Source of the DNA: Pseudomonadota bacterium
Lineage (GTDB): Bacteria > Desulfobacterota > Syntrophobacteria > Syntrophobacterales > Syntrophobacteraceae
DNA length: 64,000 bases
NCBI GenBank assembly: GCA_023416335.1
Contig: JAEZHY010000126.1
Span: forward strand, 7,089-71,088
Direction of reading: 5' to 3'
In this document: positions 36,822 to 45,334 of the stretch, piece after piece
Layout of the letters: the number at the start of each line of letters is the position of its first letter
Position numbering within the stretch: the first letter of the stretch is position 1
The notes under the pieces: generated by a model
The model's input: only the letters and a program-made list of their open reading frames with translations
Told to the model about the DNA's origin: nothing
Databases searched by the model: none
Translations under genes and position numbers: made by a program

Positions 36822-37260
36822 CTACCACCGCTGATAATGACTTACTCTTCTGCCAATCTCCAAGAAAAAGGACTGAAATCCCGAACCCTTACCTGTCATC
36901 TTGGCGTCACGCAGACCCCGCCATGCTTCTCCAGGCAAGCGGGCTACAAGCTCATGCATGACAAAATCGGCTGCCTCCTGAAAGTTCCAGTCGGCTACTG
37001 CCGTGATGAGCGGCCCGATGTCCTGAGCGAACAGCGGATGGCTCAGTTTCTCGATCAGGTTATCTTCGTACTCTGCCCGGGAAACTCTGTGGCCTTCGTG
37101 CTCCATGTAATGCTGGAACGAACCGACCACCCGGTCCGGATCGATGCCGGTTTCTTTGTCGGCCATCCACAGATCGGACAGATCACGTCCCTTCTTTCGT
37201 TGATAGAGAGCACGCATTTTTGCCGACTGTTCAAAATAACACGAGAAAAGCATAGTTTTT
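36822..37260 (-). pseudogene. AbiEii/AbiGii nucleotidyltransferase toxin, C-terminal remnant
   Basis: The frame 36822-37415 contains the segment FEQSAKMRALYQRKKGRDLSDLW, which matches the conserved C-terminal part of AbiEii-like toxins, followed by a helical tail (LIEKLSHPLFAQDIGPLITAVADWNFQEAADFVMHEL). The nucleotidyltransferase domain with its GSxxxD motif is missing, and the frame's N-terminal 50 residues run into the leader of the divergent Uma2 gene. No AbiEi antitoxin gene is present. Very likely a decayed toxin gene, consistent with the adjacent att-like duplication. Confidence 0.65.
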
Positions 37261-37418
37261 CGACGAAATGCACCAGTGATTTTGGCATTGCTGGCAAACG
37301 GAAAAGAGGGTGAATATAGTTCTTGTGCTGGACGCCCAGGTGAACTCAAATCTTTCAAAAACCAGTTTGCCTTTCCGATCGCCTCTAGTAGAATCCACGA
37401 AAGAAAGGAGGACACGCC

Positions 37419-38018
37419 ATGTCGGAACCGGCCAGAGGAAAAGCTACCTACGACGATCTCTATGATGTTCCGGACAATATGACGGGAGAGATCATTAACG
37501 GTGAACTAATCGTCACTCCAAGACCATCGAGAAAGCATACCTATACGGCCTCGGCTCTCGACAAAAGAATAGGCCCGCAATACCAGTTCGGCGAAGGCGG
37601 AGGGCCCGGCAACTGGATTATCCTCGTTGAACCGGAGATAAGGTGCGGGGAGCATATCCTGGTCCCCGATCTGGCCGGATGGAAGGAGGAGAGATATCCG
37701 GATGAAGAACCCCATAACTGGATATCGGTTGCCCCGGACTGGATATGCGAGATCCTGTCGCCTGACACCCGACGGCTGGACCGAATGGTGAAAATGCCCA
37801 TCTACGCTCAGTACGAAGTCCCCTATCTCTGGCTGATCGATCCGACGGATCTGACGCTCGAAATCTACCGGCTGAAGGAGGGTGAATGGGTGGTGGCCGG
37901 TCTTCATAAGGAAGCCGATAAGGTGCGGGCGGCGCCTTTCAGCGAAGTCGAAATCAACCTGGCCGATCTCTGGCAGGAATATCGGCGCCGACGGTCTGAC
38001 GAACCACCGGAGAAATAG
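37419..38018 (+). CDS. Uma2-family (DUF820) putative restriction-like nuclease
   Basis: 199 aa. PD-(D/E)XK-type fold: the EIINGELIVTPRPSRKH strand, PEIRCGEHILVPDLAGWKEER with the catalytic Asp, and APDWICEILSPDTRRLDRMVKMPIYAQYEVPYLWLIDP with the ExL and KxxxYxxxGVxYxWLID family signature. These proteins are common in multicopy families; their role is uncertain. AAAGGAGG before the ATG gives a firm start. Confidence 0.88.
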   Translation: MSEPARGKATYDDLYDVPDNMTGEIINGELIVTPRPSRKHTYTASALDKRIGPQYQFGEGGGPGNWIILVEPEIRCGEHILVPDLAGWKEERYPDEEPHNWISVAPDWICEILSPDTRRLDRMVKMPIYAQYEVPYLWLIDPTDLTLEIYRLKEGEWVVAGLHKEADKVRAAPFSEVEINLADLWQEYRRRRSDEPPEK

Positions 38019-38535
38019 TCTCTTCGGGAGAGAAACATTTCTTCCGGCCGGCCCCGCGGAGGTCATGCCACCAGAAATCACGAACCTGTTGAGGCGGTGG
38101 CAACGGGTTCGCCTCCCGCGGGTTTTCCAGAGACAACGGTTGAGGGAAGCAGTGCATTCTTCCGTTCTCCCCCAACAGTCCGTAAATTAGGCTCGCATAC
38201 AGCTTTCAGCAATATGGCCTCTGCCAGCACTAACCTCTCTCCGACCGTTTTCCACGTGATACAAGCCTGATATCAAAGCGCAATGCTCACCTCAACTGCA
38301 GGCCTATCCCTACAGTCGTGCATGTCAAACCCTGCGCTCATTTGCCGGCACAGACCCGGGATTCATAAACGAAATAGTTAATGAAAGCTCGCGGAATGGG
38401 GCACCATGGGAGTTCGAAACGACAGCCTGCATGTTGGCATGTTAGATGCTTCTGTTACACACAGACAAAGCAACTCGGATTCTTCTGCGCGGCACGTCTA
38501 AAGTTTTAAACCTTCCATCATGGAAAGGGCCAAGA
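38019..38535. other. 517-nt gap
   Basis: Between the Uma2 and receiver genes. No supported gene, tRNA or repeat. A frame open from 38446 is merely an upstream extension of the receiver gene. Confidence 0.3.
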
Positions 38536-38952
38536 ATGTCAAAAATCCTGCTCGTCGATGATGATCACGAATATCTATTGCTTCTTGGGGAAGCAATGAG
38601 ACTGCGTTGCCTTGACTTCGACCTGGCGACCAGCGCGGAGCAGGCCAGAGGTTTATTGAACGACACTCAATATGACATAATCTTTTCAGACCTCAACATG
38701 CCCCTGGAATCCGGTCTCGATCTCTACGATTATGTTTCTTCGAAGCATCCCGAAACTCCTTTCGTCCTGATGTCAGGGTGCTACGATGAGATAATCAGAC
38801 GGGAAGCTGTAAGGATGGGGATCTCCGCATTCGTGCTGAAGCCGGTCTACGTGCACGAATTGATGGAGACCATTGAAAACCTGCTGTTGTTCACCCCAAG
38901 GGCCGCTGAGATGACTGCTCTGACTATCAGTTCACAAACCGGACTCAATTGA
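38536..38952 (+). CDS. orphan single-domain response regulator
   Basis: 138 aa, a CheY-like receiver: KILLVDDDHEYLLLL (acidic pocket), DIIFSDLNMP (phospho-acceptor Asp), VLMSG (Ser switch) and FVLKPVYVHEL (Lys). All key residues are present. There is no output domain and no kinase gene adjacent. The start at 38536 is chosen because the 30 extra upstream residues are not receiver-like; a GGAAAGGG lies about 10 nt upstream. Confidence 0.88.
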   Translation: MSKILLVDDDHEYLLLLGEAMRLRCLDFDLATSAEQARGLLNDTQYDIIFSDLNMPLESGLDLYDYVSSKHPETPFVLMSGCYDEIIRREAVRMGISAFVLKPVYVHELMETIENLLLFTPRAAEMTALTISSQTGLN

Positions 38953-38966
38953 AGAGGAGGGTCACC

Positions 38967-39209
38967 TTGCAAGATCTGCAAAGTTCTGTGGTCTTGCTCC
39001 TTTGGATGATATTCTCCGGGCAGGGGCAAACTGCGCCGGCGCCTTGCCCGATCGTCCAAAGTTCTTCGGTTCAATTAAGAAAGACCGGTCCGGGGATAAG
39101 CAGAACAAAAACGGCTGAGGACAGCACGTTAGTATTTGGAGATACGTCCGGTAATGATGACCGCACGTTCAAAACGGAAGATCCCGTTCGGGAGTTGAGC
39201 CCGGAGTGA
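38967..39209 (+). CDS. possible small exported protein, uncertain
   Basis: 80-codon frame from TTG 38967 with GAGGAGG 6 nt upstream, 14 nt after the receiver gene. It has a short hydrophobic N-terminus (VVLLLWMIFSG) and a hydrophilic tail. No homologue is recognised; the good ribosome-binding site is the only support. Confidence 0.25.
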   Translation: MQDLQSSVVLLLWMIFSGQGQTAPAPCPIVQSSSVQLRKTGPGISRTKTAEDSTLVFGDTSGNDDRTFKTEDPVRELSPE

Positions 39210-39264
39210 ACGCGAGCAAGCCCCAGACCTTATCCAATTGTTTTCTTTCGTGTTTTTCATACAA

Positions 39265-39560
39265 CCAACCGGTCATTTCCTTGCTTCTCAGCAAGATTTT
39301 GATCCCGGCAGTTCTTTAGTCGTTTGATATCGAACTCTCAGGCATACATATAGGCCGAGGAGTTTTTGTGAATTTCGTACCTATGGCTCATCCAAGAACG
39401 ATGGGTTGCGCTCCGCCTATCGACCCCATCTTATTGTTTTCTTTCGTGTATTTCGTGCCTTTCGTGGTTAAGGGTTTAGTTTTTGTATTTTGGTTGCGGC
39501 TCTGCTGCCCCAGGCTTTTCGTGGTCAAGAGTCTTTGTTTTGTGAGCCTTCTCACTGCGG
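39265..39560 (+). repeat. dispersed composite repeat, module II (copy A)
   Basis: Runs from 'ggtcatttccttg' through 'gcatacatataggccgag' and 'acgatgggttgcg' to the T-rich tail 'tttcgtggttaagg'. Near-copies are at 43505-43825 and 52235-52655, partial copies at 245-330 and 52660-52880, and an inverted one at 48139-48245. Its right end provides the last codons of the RDD frame on the other strand. Confidence 0.8.
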
Positions 39561-39970
39561 CAGCCCGTACCTAAAAACCTGAGCACTACCGCGCAAAATC
39601 CGATCGGCGTTTCGCGTGCGTCCTTCGGTGCGATCCATATGCCCATCAATCGCTGCCCATACGTGAGTCCGTTCCAGCGCAGAGGAAGGTACAGGAACAC
39701 ATAGGGACCTCCGAGCAGAAGACCCGTCAACACCCTTATGCCGTCGGCATCGCCGCGGGTTATGCGTGGAAGAAACCCGAGGACCAACATTAACAGCATG
39801 ATGATACCGACGATGTTCACGAAAAGCAGGGAGCAGTAGATCCAGAGCGACAGGGAAGCGAGGGCCGCCAGGAATCGCGTCTGCAAAGACGGGGGCTCCC
39901 GGGTTGCTTCGTTCCACGGCAGAGTGAGCGTATCGGGGAGAGTGGATTCCAGGGCACAGAATCGTTGCAT
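39476..39970 (-). pseudogene. RDD-family membrane protein, C-terminus replaced by repeat
   Basis: 164-codon frame with two or three hydrophobic segments and the RDD hallmarks FLAALASLSLWIYCSLLF, YVFLYLPLRWNGLTYGQRLMGIWI. The final ~25 residues (HKTKTLDHEKPGAAEPQPKYKN) are encoded by the dispersed repeat and are not part of an RDD protein. The N-terminus lacks a clear start; see the adjoining zinc-ribbon gene, with which it may once have formed one reading frame. Confidence 0.55.
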
Positions 39971-40063
39971 GAACCCGCCCTGGAGAAAATCTATATTGAT
40001 GTCCCGCCTGTACGGACCACGGGAGGAGCGGAAGCAGAGTCCGGCTGTTCTTCAGCCACCGGC

Positions 40064-40489
40064 TCAATTAGCCCTTTGCCGGGCAATGTATTTGGGAATT
40101 ATCACTCCGCATTTCGGGCATTCGTCAGAAGCGGCATCCGCCCCGAACTGATGCCCGCATTTCGGACAGGAAGGAACAACAGCGGTGCCCGATTTTGCCT
40201 CTTCCATCGTCAGGTCGATCTTGGATGCGGGTTCCTGCTCGATGCGACATTCAAAGCCGATTCCATCCAGGGCCGCTTTATACTTTTCAGCGAGTTCCCG
40301 GGTGAGTCCTCTCTTTATCACAATAGGCCTGCCGGACAGCAGTGCCTTAACCGATTCCGGCTTCAGTCGGAAGGCTTGAGCAAGCTTTTCGGCGGCTATC
40401 CTGGGATCGACTTTCTCTTTCAGCTTCCCTTCAAAGACTATCTGGAACGGAAGGGGCTCCATGGCTTCTTCCTGCTTCACAGGGGACAC
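40064..40489 (-). CDS. zinc-ribbon protein, probably 5' part of a broken RDD gene
   Basis: 141 aa. N-terminal ~80 residues have a compact helical domain (FQIVFEGKLKEKVDPRIAAEKLAQAF, RPIVIKRGLTRELAEKYKAAL). The C-terminus holds a zinc ribbon (CPKCGHQFGADAASDECPKCGVIIPKY). It ends at TGA 40064-40066. In the +1 frame the sequence continues as an acidic, proline-rich linker (EPVAEEQPDSASAPPVVRTG), typical of the link between zinc ribbons and RDD domains. A frameshift is therefore likely. Confidence 0.6.
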   Translation of the reverse strand: MSPVKQEEAMEPLPFQIVFEGKLKEKVDPRIAAEKLAQAFRLKPESVKALLSGRPIVIKRGLTRELAEKYKAALDGIGFECRIEQEPASKIDLTMEEAKSGTAVVPSCPKCGHQFGADAASDECPKCGVIIPKYIARQRAN

Positions 40490-40779
40490 TTCTAATTATC
40501 CGAACCAGGATGAGATCGGCATAAACTTCAGGAAAGATAAACGAATTATGGAGTGCAGCCGCAGAAAAATCCGTATAATGTAAAGTAGGGCACTTGAAGG
40601 CCCTCGGTAGTTCCCGCTGCCTCCATCTCCTAAGTGATTGACAAGATTCAACTTGAAAAATCCTGAAAGTCGCGTATTCATGAATTGGCGCGCGCGATCC
40701 GGCAGACCAACAGCTCCCGATATCATGCCTGGAAATACCGATAATTACCGGACGTAAGTTCATGTGAGATGAGGAAGTA
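40490..40779. other. 290-nt divergent gap
   Basis: Between the zinc-ribbon gene (minus) and the nucleotidyltransferase cassette (plus). No gene is visible. It should carry the cassette promoter. Confidence 0.3.
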
Positions 40780-41811
40780 ATGGAGAACTCTAAATTCATA
40801 GACACATATGCGATAGCCTATCCTGCTGCTCCCATTTTCGCAAATGACCTGCCCTGGGACAGATACCAGCAATGCAGGGAGAACTGGGCTTTTTCACGAA
40901 AGGCCCTCCTGAAACTGAACACTGAACTCAATGCCTCATTTGGACCCAATGACTGTTTTTCCGTTATTGTGGCAGGCTCTTACGGACGCATGGATGCGCA
41001 CGGCAAATCCGATCTCGACTTCATGATCGTCCACAATGGCTATCTGACGGAAGAAGAGAGTAAGGTTGAAGTTGTCAGGGAATGTGCCGGCAAGCTGGGC
41101 ATCGAGACGCCTAATCCTGAGGGAGCTTTCTCGCGTCCGATCCGGTTGGCGGACATGGTGGAATCGATAGGTTCAAAAGACGATGATTTGAATTCCACGG
41201 CTCAACGATTGCTGATATTGATGGAAGGAAGAGCTATCTTCAACCCTGGATTTTTCAAACATATAATGCTCACCCTCATCAACAGGTATATGAAATATGT
41301 CGAAGAGGAACCGGAAAAAGAAGCCCTGGTACTACTCAACGATATAATACGATACTTCCGGAGCATATGTATAAATGTAGAATTCAATTTCTGGAAGGAT
41401 GACAGTAAATGGGGAATTCGAAACGTAAAACTTGGGCATAGCAGAATACTGATTTATTCAGGCCTTCTGTTTCTCATTTTAACGTCCAGCATGCTGCGTC
41501 GGGATAAGCTTTCTTTCCTGAGAGACAACATATTCCTGTCGCCGATTGAAAAAGTGTACCGCGCTTATCAAATGAACAATGATACCAATTTCAAGAGAGT
41601 TATCGGAGCATATGACACTTTTCTCCACAGGCTTATGCAGGACAACGTTAGAGACGAACTCAGGGTTCTTGACTACAGAATGAGATTTACAAGTCGTAAC
41701 TATGCAGAACTTAAAACCAATTCCGATTTTCTGCAGGCAGAGCTTACCCGCTTCGTTTTGGACAATCGTACGCATTGGACTTCTCAGATTTTTGAATATC
41801 TGATATTCTAA
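40780..41811 (+). CDS. nucleotidyltransferase-domain protein, first gene of a three-gene cassette
   Basis: 343 aa. Pol-beta-type core: VIVAGSYGRMDAHGKSDLDFMIV (Gly66-Ser67, Asp78 and Asp80), followed by a helical region with QRLLILMEGRAIFN, reminiscent of GlnD-like uridylyltransferases, and a long C-terminal helical part with hydrophobic helices (ILIYSGLLFLILTSSML). The family gives minimal NTases, protein uridylyl/adenylyl transferases, or nucleotide second-messenger synthases, and I cannot tell which. It is somewhat A+T-richer than its neighbours. A histidine phosphatase and a 2H phosphoesterase follow in the same direction. Confidence 0.8.
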   Translation: MENSKFIDTYAIAYPAAPIFANDLPWDRYQQCRENWAFSRKALLKLNTELNASFGPNDCFSVIVAGSYGRMDAHGKSDLDFMIVHNGYLTEEESKVEVVRECAGKLGIETPNPEGAFSRPIRLADMVESIGSKDDDLNSTAQRLLILMEGRAIFNPGFFKHIMLTLINRYMKYVEEEPEKEALVLLNDIIRYFRSICINVEFNFWKDDSKWGIRNVKLGHSRILIYSGLLFLILTSSMLRRDKLSFLRDNIFLSPIEKVYRAYQMNNDTNFKRVIGAYDTFLHRLMQDNVRDELRVLDYRMRFTSRNYAELKTNSDFLQAELTRFVLDNRTHWTSQIFEYLIF

Positions 41812-41853
41812 GTTTTTATCGGTGTCTGACAGACGACTCTTTAGAGAAAGAAC

Positions 41854-42630
41854 ATGAATCCCGATTCAGAAATTGCTCCGCGCCCTTTTCAGCTGGGGCT
41901 CTCCTTCGCACCATCTCCGGAAGATATTCAGCTGCCTGCCTGCTCGTTTCCTGTTGTTCTGCCGTTCCCGGTGGAACTCCATGTCATGCGGCACGGTGAA
42001 AGCGCAGCCAATGAAGGCAATCTGATTACCGGTTCCATGAACGTTCCGCTGACCAAACTGGGAAGAAGACAAGCCCGGATGGCAGGCAGAAAGTTGGCCG
42101 GGAGGTATGATGTCGCTTTTTCATCGACGTTATTCCGCTCGAGAGAGACTCTCATGCTGGCCCTTAAGGCAAAAAAGCTGGAAGAAATACCCGTCAAAGA
42201 GACCCCCGATCTGGCCGAACGCCAGCTGGGTAAACTTGAACTTAAACCGGCGCGCCCGATTCCGGAATACGCTGCGGGCGATCTTCAATATGCTCCGCCG
42301 GGTGGCGAGAGTTACCTTTCGGTCGCCGGCAGGATGTTGCGTTTCCTGACCGATACAGCCCGGTGGATTCAAACCGAATGGGACCAGAAGCAAAGAAAGA
42401 TCAATCGCATTCTGGTATGCACCCACATGGGCCCTATTCGTATCATCGCAGGCATTTTGAATGAGGAGAAGGACCCGGTGCGGATCCTCTCGCGCTCATA
42501 CAGTCCCACGCACTTGTCCGTGTTCCATTGGTCCAGGGTAACATACCCAAGATTCCTGCTTGACCTGCAGATGCCCCAAGGCCCAGTCCACCCGGATACT
42601 GAACTGTCCGACGGCCCGTCATTCGCCTGA
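41854..42630 (+). CDS. histidine phosphatase (phosphoglycerate-mutase-like) family protein
   Basis: 258 aa. After a ~40-residue leader comes the catalytic LHVMRHGESAANEGN (His47 as the phospho-acceptor), the SSTLFRSRETLML block and the second histidine in VCTHMGPIRII. The family dephosphorylates small phosphate esters, nucleotides or proteins. It lies 42 nt after the nucleotidyltransferase and 9 nt before the 2H phosphoesterase, so it is probably co-transcribed. Substrate unknown. Confidence 0.85.
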   Translation: MNPDSEIAPRPFQLGLSFAPSPEDIQLPACSFPVVLPFPVELHVMRHGESAANEGNLITGSMNVPLTKLGRRQARMAGRKLAGRYDVAFSSTLFRSRETLMLALKAKKLEEIPVKETPDLAERQLGKLELKPARPIPEYAAGDLQYAPPGGESYLSVAGRMLRFLTDTARWIQTEWDQKQRKINRILVCTHMGPIRIIAGILNEEKDPVRILSRSYSPTHLSVFHWSRVTYPRFLLDLQMPQGPVHPDTELSDGPSFA

Positions 42631-42639
42631 GAAGATTGT

Positions 42640-43203
42640 ATGAACCGGCTACTCATACTGGGCACTTTGAATGACACACTTTCAGCAGGAATTCGTCAGC
42701 TTCAGAAAAGGCTCTCGTCCCGGACCGGCAATCTCCTTGCACTCCGATTTCCCGTGCACATAACCATAAGGGGACCATTTTGGACGGAAGCCGAGCCTGA
42801 CAGATACCGTGAGTGCATCGAAAGCGTCTGCCGTTCTAACCGGCAATTTGAAATCCTCCTCAATGGCCCGGTATTCGTCGATCCGGATTTATGCTGGCTT
42901 GAAGTCGATCCCGCCTCTGCCGGATTCGCCTGCCTCCGGGAACTGCACATAAAATTTGAGGATGCGGTAAGTTCTCTGGTGGCTATCGACGACGTGCCGG
43001 CAAAACATAAGGGAATAAACTATCGCCCGCACGCGACTCTTGGATGGGGGACGGATTTTGCCAGTCACAAAAACCTGCCGCCCTGGAGAGACAACGGCTG
43101 CACCGGCTTTCTCGATAAAGTCGCCGTTGCCGTTTATCCCGAGAAGTGGCCGATAGAGGGCAATGTGGAGATCATTGAGTCCTTTGCACTTGGCAGCCTC
43201 TAA
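42640..43203 (+). CDS. 2H phosphoesterase (LigT/2'-5' RNA ligase-like)
   Basis: 187 aa. Two HxT motifs of the 2H superfamily: VHITIRGPF (His40) and PHATLGWGT (His131), spaced about 90 residues apart as usual. Members hydrolyse 2'-5' linkages or cyclic phosphates in RNA and in nucleotide second messengers (for instance Acb1-type anti-CBASS proteins). It is the third gene of the cassette, 9 nt after the phosphatase gene. Confidence 0.85.
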   Translation: MNRLLILGTLNDTLSAGIRQLQKRLSSRTGNLLALRFPVHITIRGPFWTEAEPDRYRECIESVCRSNRQFEILLNGPVFVDPDLCWLEVDPASAGFACLRELHIKFEDAVSSLVAIDDVPAKHKGINYRPHATLGWGTDFASHKNLPPWRDNGCTGFLDKVAVAVYPEKWPIEGNVEIIESFALGSL

Positions 43204-44017
43204 AAAAGCACCCCGCCTAAAATAGAATCAACACGCATCACGCCGAATGCCTGTCCCGCTTCAACTTGCAGACAAATAATCCGTATTGGCCGACTTACGT
43301 ATCAGCCTTGAGGAAGGCGCCCCCAATGCTGTTCAATTAAGCAAGGCCTAAACACCGGGGCGCGGACTGGGCGTCCGTGCCCGTCAGCCGAGTAGGGTGG
43401 GCACAAGGGTTTATCGTGCCCACCCTACCGTCGCTGCCGCACTCCGAATCGAAGTTTCCTCCTCATTCAAACCGCATCATCTAATGTCGACGGTTCGCTT
43501 TTGTACTATCGGTCATTTTCTTGTTTTCTTAGCAAGATTTTGATGCCGGCAGCTCGGTAGTTCGTTTGATATCGAATTCTTAGGCATACATATAGGCTGA
43601 GGAGTTTCGTGAATTTCGTACCTATGGCTCATCCCAAAACGATGGGTTGCGGTCCGAGACTGTGTCGTAACCGACTCGGATTGGGTTGGTTTTCATCGCC
43701 AACACGACACGGTCTCTCCGCCCCCATCCGCGACCTTATCCTATTGTTTTATTGCGTGATTTTCGTGTATTTCGTGGTTGAAGCTTTTGTCTTTTTGTAT
43801 TTGCGTGTGCCGGCACGGTCGTGAAACCGTGCTCAACTCAAAGGGAGTTTCATACCATTCCAAACCGGATTTACATTCCCAACCGGAGCCCGAACAAGCC
43901 GGCAGCCGACGTTGACCGAGCTTTTGCTAATGATTATGGTTCCGCAATCTCTATTGCTAAGTGCGTGAGATAGAAGCCCTCCGGATGATCCATGGGGCGG
44001 AGAAAGGACAAAATCAG
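43204..44017. other. non-coding stretch rich in repeats
   Basis: About 800 nt. It holds a 13-bp perfect stem-loop (arms 43392-43404 and 43416-43428) and copy B of the module II repeat (43505-43825). No gene supported. Confidence 0.6.
43505..43825 (+). repeat. dispersed composite repeat, module II (copy B)
   Basis: Includes the 'gcatacatataggctgag' and 'acgatgggttgcg' strings, an inverted repeat (gagactgtgtcgt ... acgacacggtctc near 43656-43715) and the T-rich 'cgtgtatttcgtggtt' tail, followed by 'tgccggcacggtcgtgaaacc'. It is the closest relative of the copy at 52235-52655. Confidence 0.8.
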
Positions 44018-44740
44018 GTGCAATCGGAAAAAGAACTGAAAATCTGGGATTTCTTCGTACGGTCTTTTCACTGGATCGTCGTGGCTGCATTCGCAGTCTG
44101 TTACATCACGGAAGGCGAGCCGCGTTGGCTGCATGTCAACTCCGGCTACATTATCGCCGGGTTCGTTGCGCTCAGGATCATATGGGGATTTGCAGGACCG
44201 CCCCATGCGCGTTTCAGCGATTTCGTCCGAAGTCCGAGGACAGTTTTCGAGCATCTCAACGACGTGGTCCGGTTCCGGGCAAAACGCTACCTCGGCCATG
44301 ACCCTGCCGGGGGTGTCATGATAGTTGCTCTCCTGGTATGTCTTTCTTTAACAGCCGTAACGGGCATGCTGTATTATGCAGCCCGAGACAATGCGGGGCC
44401 TTTTGCAGCGTGGTCGACGAGCATCGCAGGAAGCACGCTCTCAATCGATCCAATGGCCCTGGCCCACGCCGGCCACCCTATGGCGAGTCAACAGACGGGC
44501 AAACCGGATAAAAAGGGTGCATGGACGAAAGAAGTACACGAATTCTTCGCAAACCTCACGCTGGTCCTCGTCATTATGCACGTGAGCGGAGTCGTGCTCG
44601 TAAGTTATCAAACCAGGGAGAACCTGATCCGAAGTATGATCGACGGTCGCAAGAAAGTCACGCTCAATGAGGAAGCCGGTGTTGCCGATCTCTCTTCTAC
44701 TCCGGACACGCAGCGCCCTTCTCGATCCACTCGGTCATGA
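44018..44740 (+). CDS. cytochrome b561/b-type membrane protein
   Basis: 240 aa from GTG 44018, with GGAGAAAGGA upstream; an in-frame GTG at 43961 is an alternative. Four hydrophobic segments with histidines placed as in Ni/Fe-hydrogenase-type cytochrome b561 (FFVRSFHWIVVAAFAVCYIT, LHVNSGYIIAGFVALRIIWGFAGP, LLVCLSLTAVTGMLYY, VHEFFANLTLVLVIMHVSGVVLVS). It moves electrons between periplasmic or membrane partners and quinone. It converges with, and overlaps by 44 nt, the dihaem cytochrome gene of the molybdenum hydroxylase operon. Confidence 0.85.
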   Translation: MQSEKELKIWDFFVRSFHWIVVAAFAVCYITEGEPRWLHVNSGYIIAGFVALRIIWGFAGPPHARFSDFVRSPRTVFEHLNDVVRFRAKRYLGHDPAGGVMIVALLVCLSLTAVTGMLYYAARDNAGPFAAWSTSIAGSTLSIDPMALAHAGHPMASQQTGKPDKKGAWTKEVHEFFANLTLVLVIMHVSGVVLVSYQTRENLIRSMIDGRKKVTLNEEAGVADLSSTPDTQRPSRSTRS

Positions 44741-45320
44741 GTTCCACGAATTCGTGATGAGGCATGGGCACCGGCGTTCGGTTGCCTCCCGGTTTCCATC
44801 CCCAGTGGACGACAGGCGCGTCCCGAAAATGTTCGAGGAGTTGCTCCAGGTTTCTCCCCCCGTTTTGAGACGGGTCCTTGAGATGTTCGCAGATTTGGCG
44901 AGGCGTTCTGTTCTGAAAGACCATCGGCATATCTCTGGTTGGAAGGTGCCAGTCGGGCGAACCTGGAGGACTGTGTTCTCCGGGCTGATTCTTCTCCTGG
45001 TGACAGCCGCTGCATGACAATCCTGCTGTTCCCATCCCGTCCGGGCCGCGCTCGACGTTCATTGGATGCGGCAGACTTCGGTCTCCGGTAAGAGGATGAT
45101 CGCCCTCCGGGTGGCAGTTTACACACCGTGGATGAAGCAGAACCCGGGATGCGGTCAGAAAGGCTTTAGCTGAAGCAGCAGGTTCGTCCTGTGCCTGGGC
45201 GAATTCAACCCCGCCTCTCATCCCACCTTTTTGGTGAAGCACGCAAAATGTGAACACCAGAAGGAGTCTCAAGAGAACCGGCGCCCATCTTCTGTTCCTT
45301 CGCTCTGCACTCCATTTCAT
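44697..45320 (-). CDS. periplasmic dihaem c-type cytochrome
   Basis: 207 aa from ATG 45320 (GGGAGGG 6 nt upstream); a GTG at 45338 overlapping the iorB stop would add six residues. Signal/anchor segment at about 12-32, then two haem motifs CVNCH and CSGCH. The remainder is typical of cytochromes encoded beside isoquinoline-oxidoreductase-type molybdenum enzymes. It probably takes electrons from that enzyme. Third gene of iorA-iorB-cytochrome; its 3' end overlaps the opposing cytochrome b gene. Confidence 0.88.
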   Translation of the reverse strand: MKWSAERRNRRWAPVLLRLLLVFTFCVLHQKGGMRGGVEFAQAQDEPAASAKAFLTASRVLLHPRCVNCHPEGDHPLTGDRSLPHPMNVERGPDGMGTAGLSCSGCHQEKNQPGEHSPPGSPDWHLPTRDMPMVFQNRTPRQICEHLKDPSQNGGRNLEQLLEHFRDAPVVHWGWKPGGNRTPVPMPHHEFVELMTEWIEKGAACPE

Positions 45321-45334
45321 ACCGGCCCTCCCCT

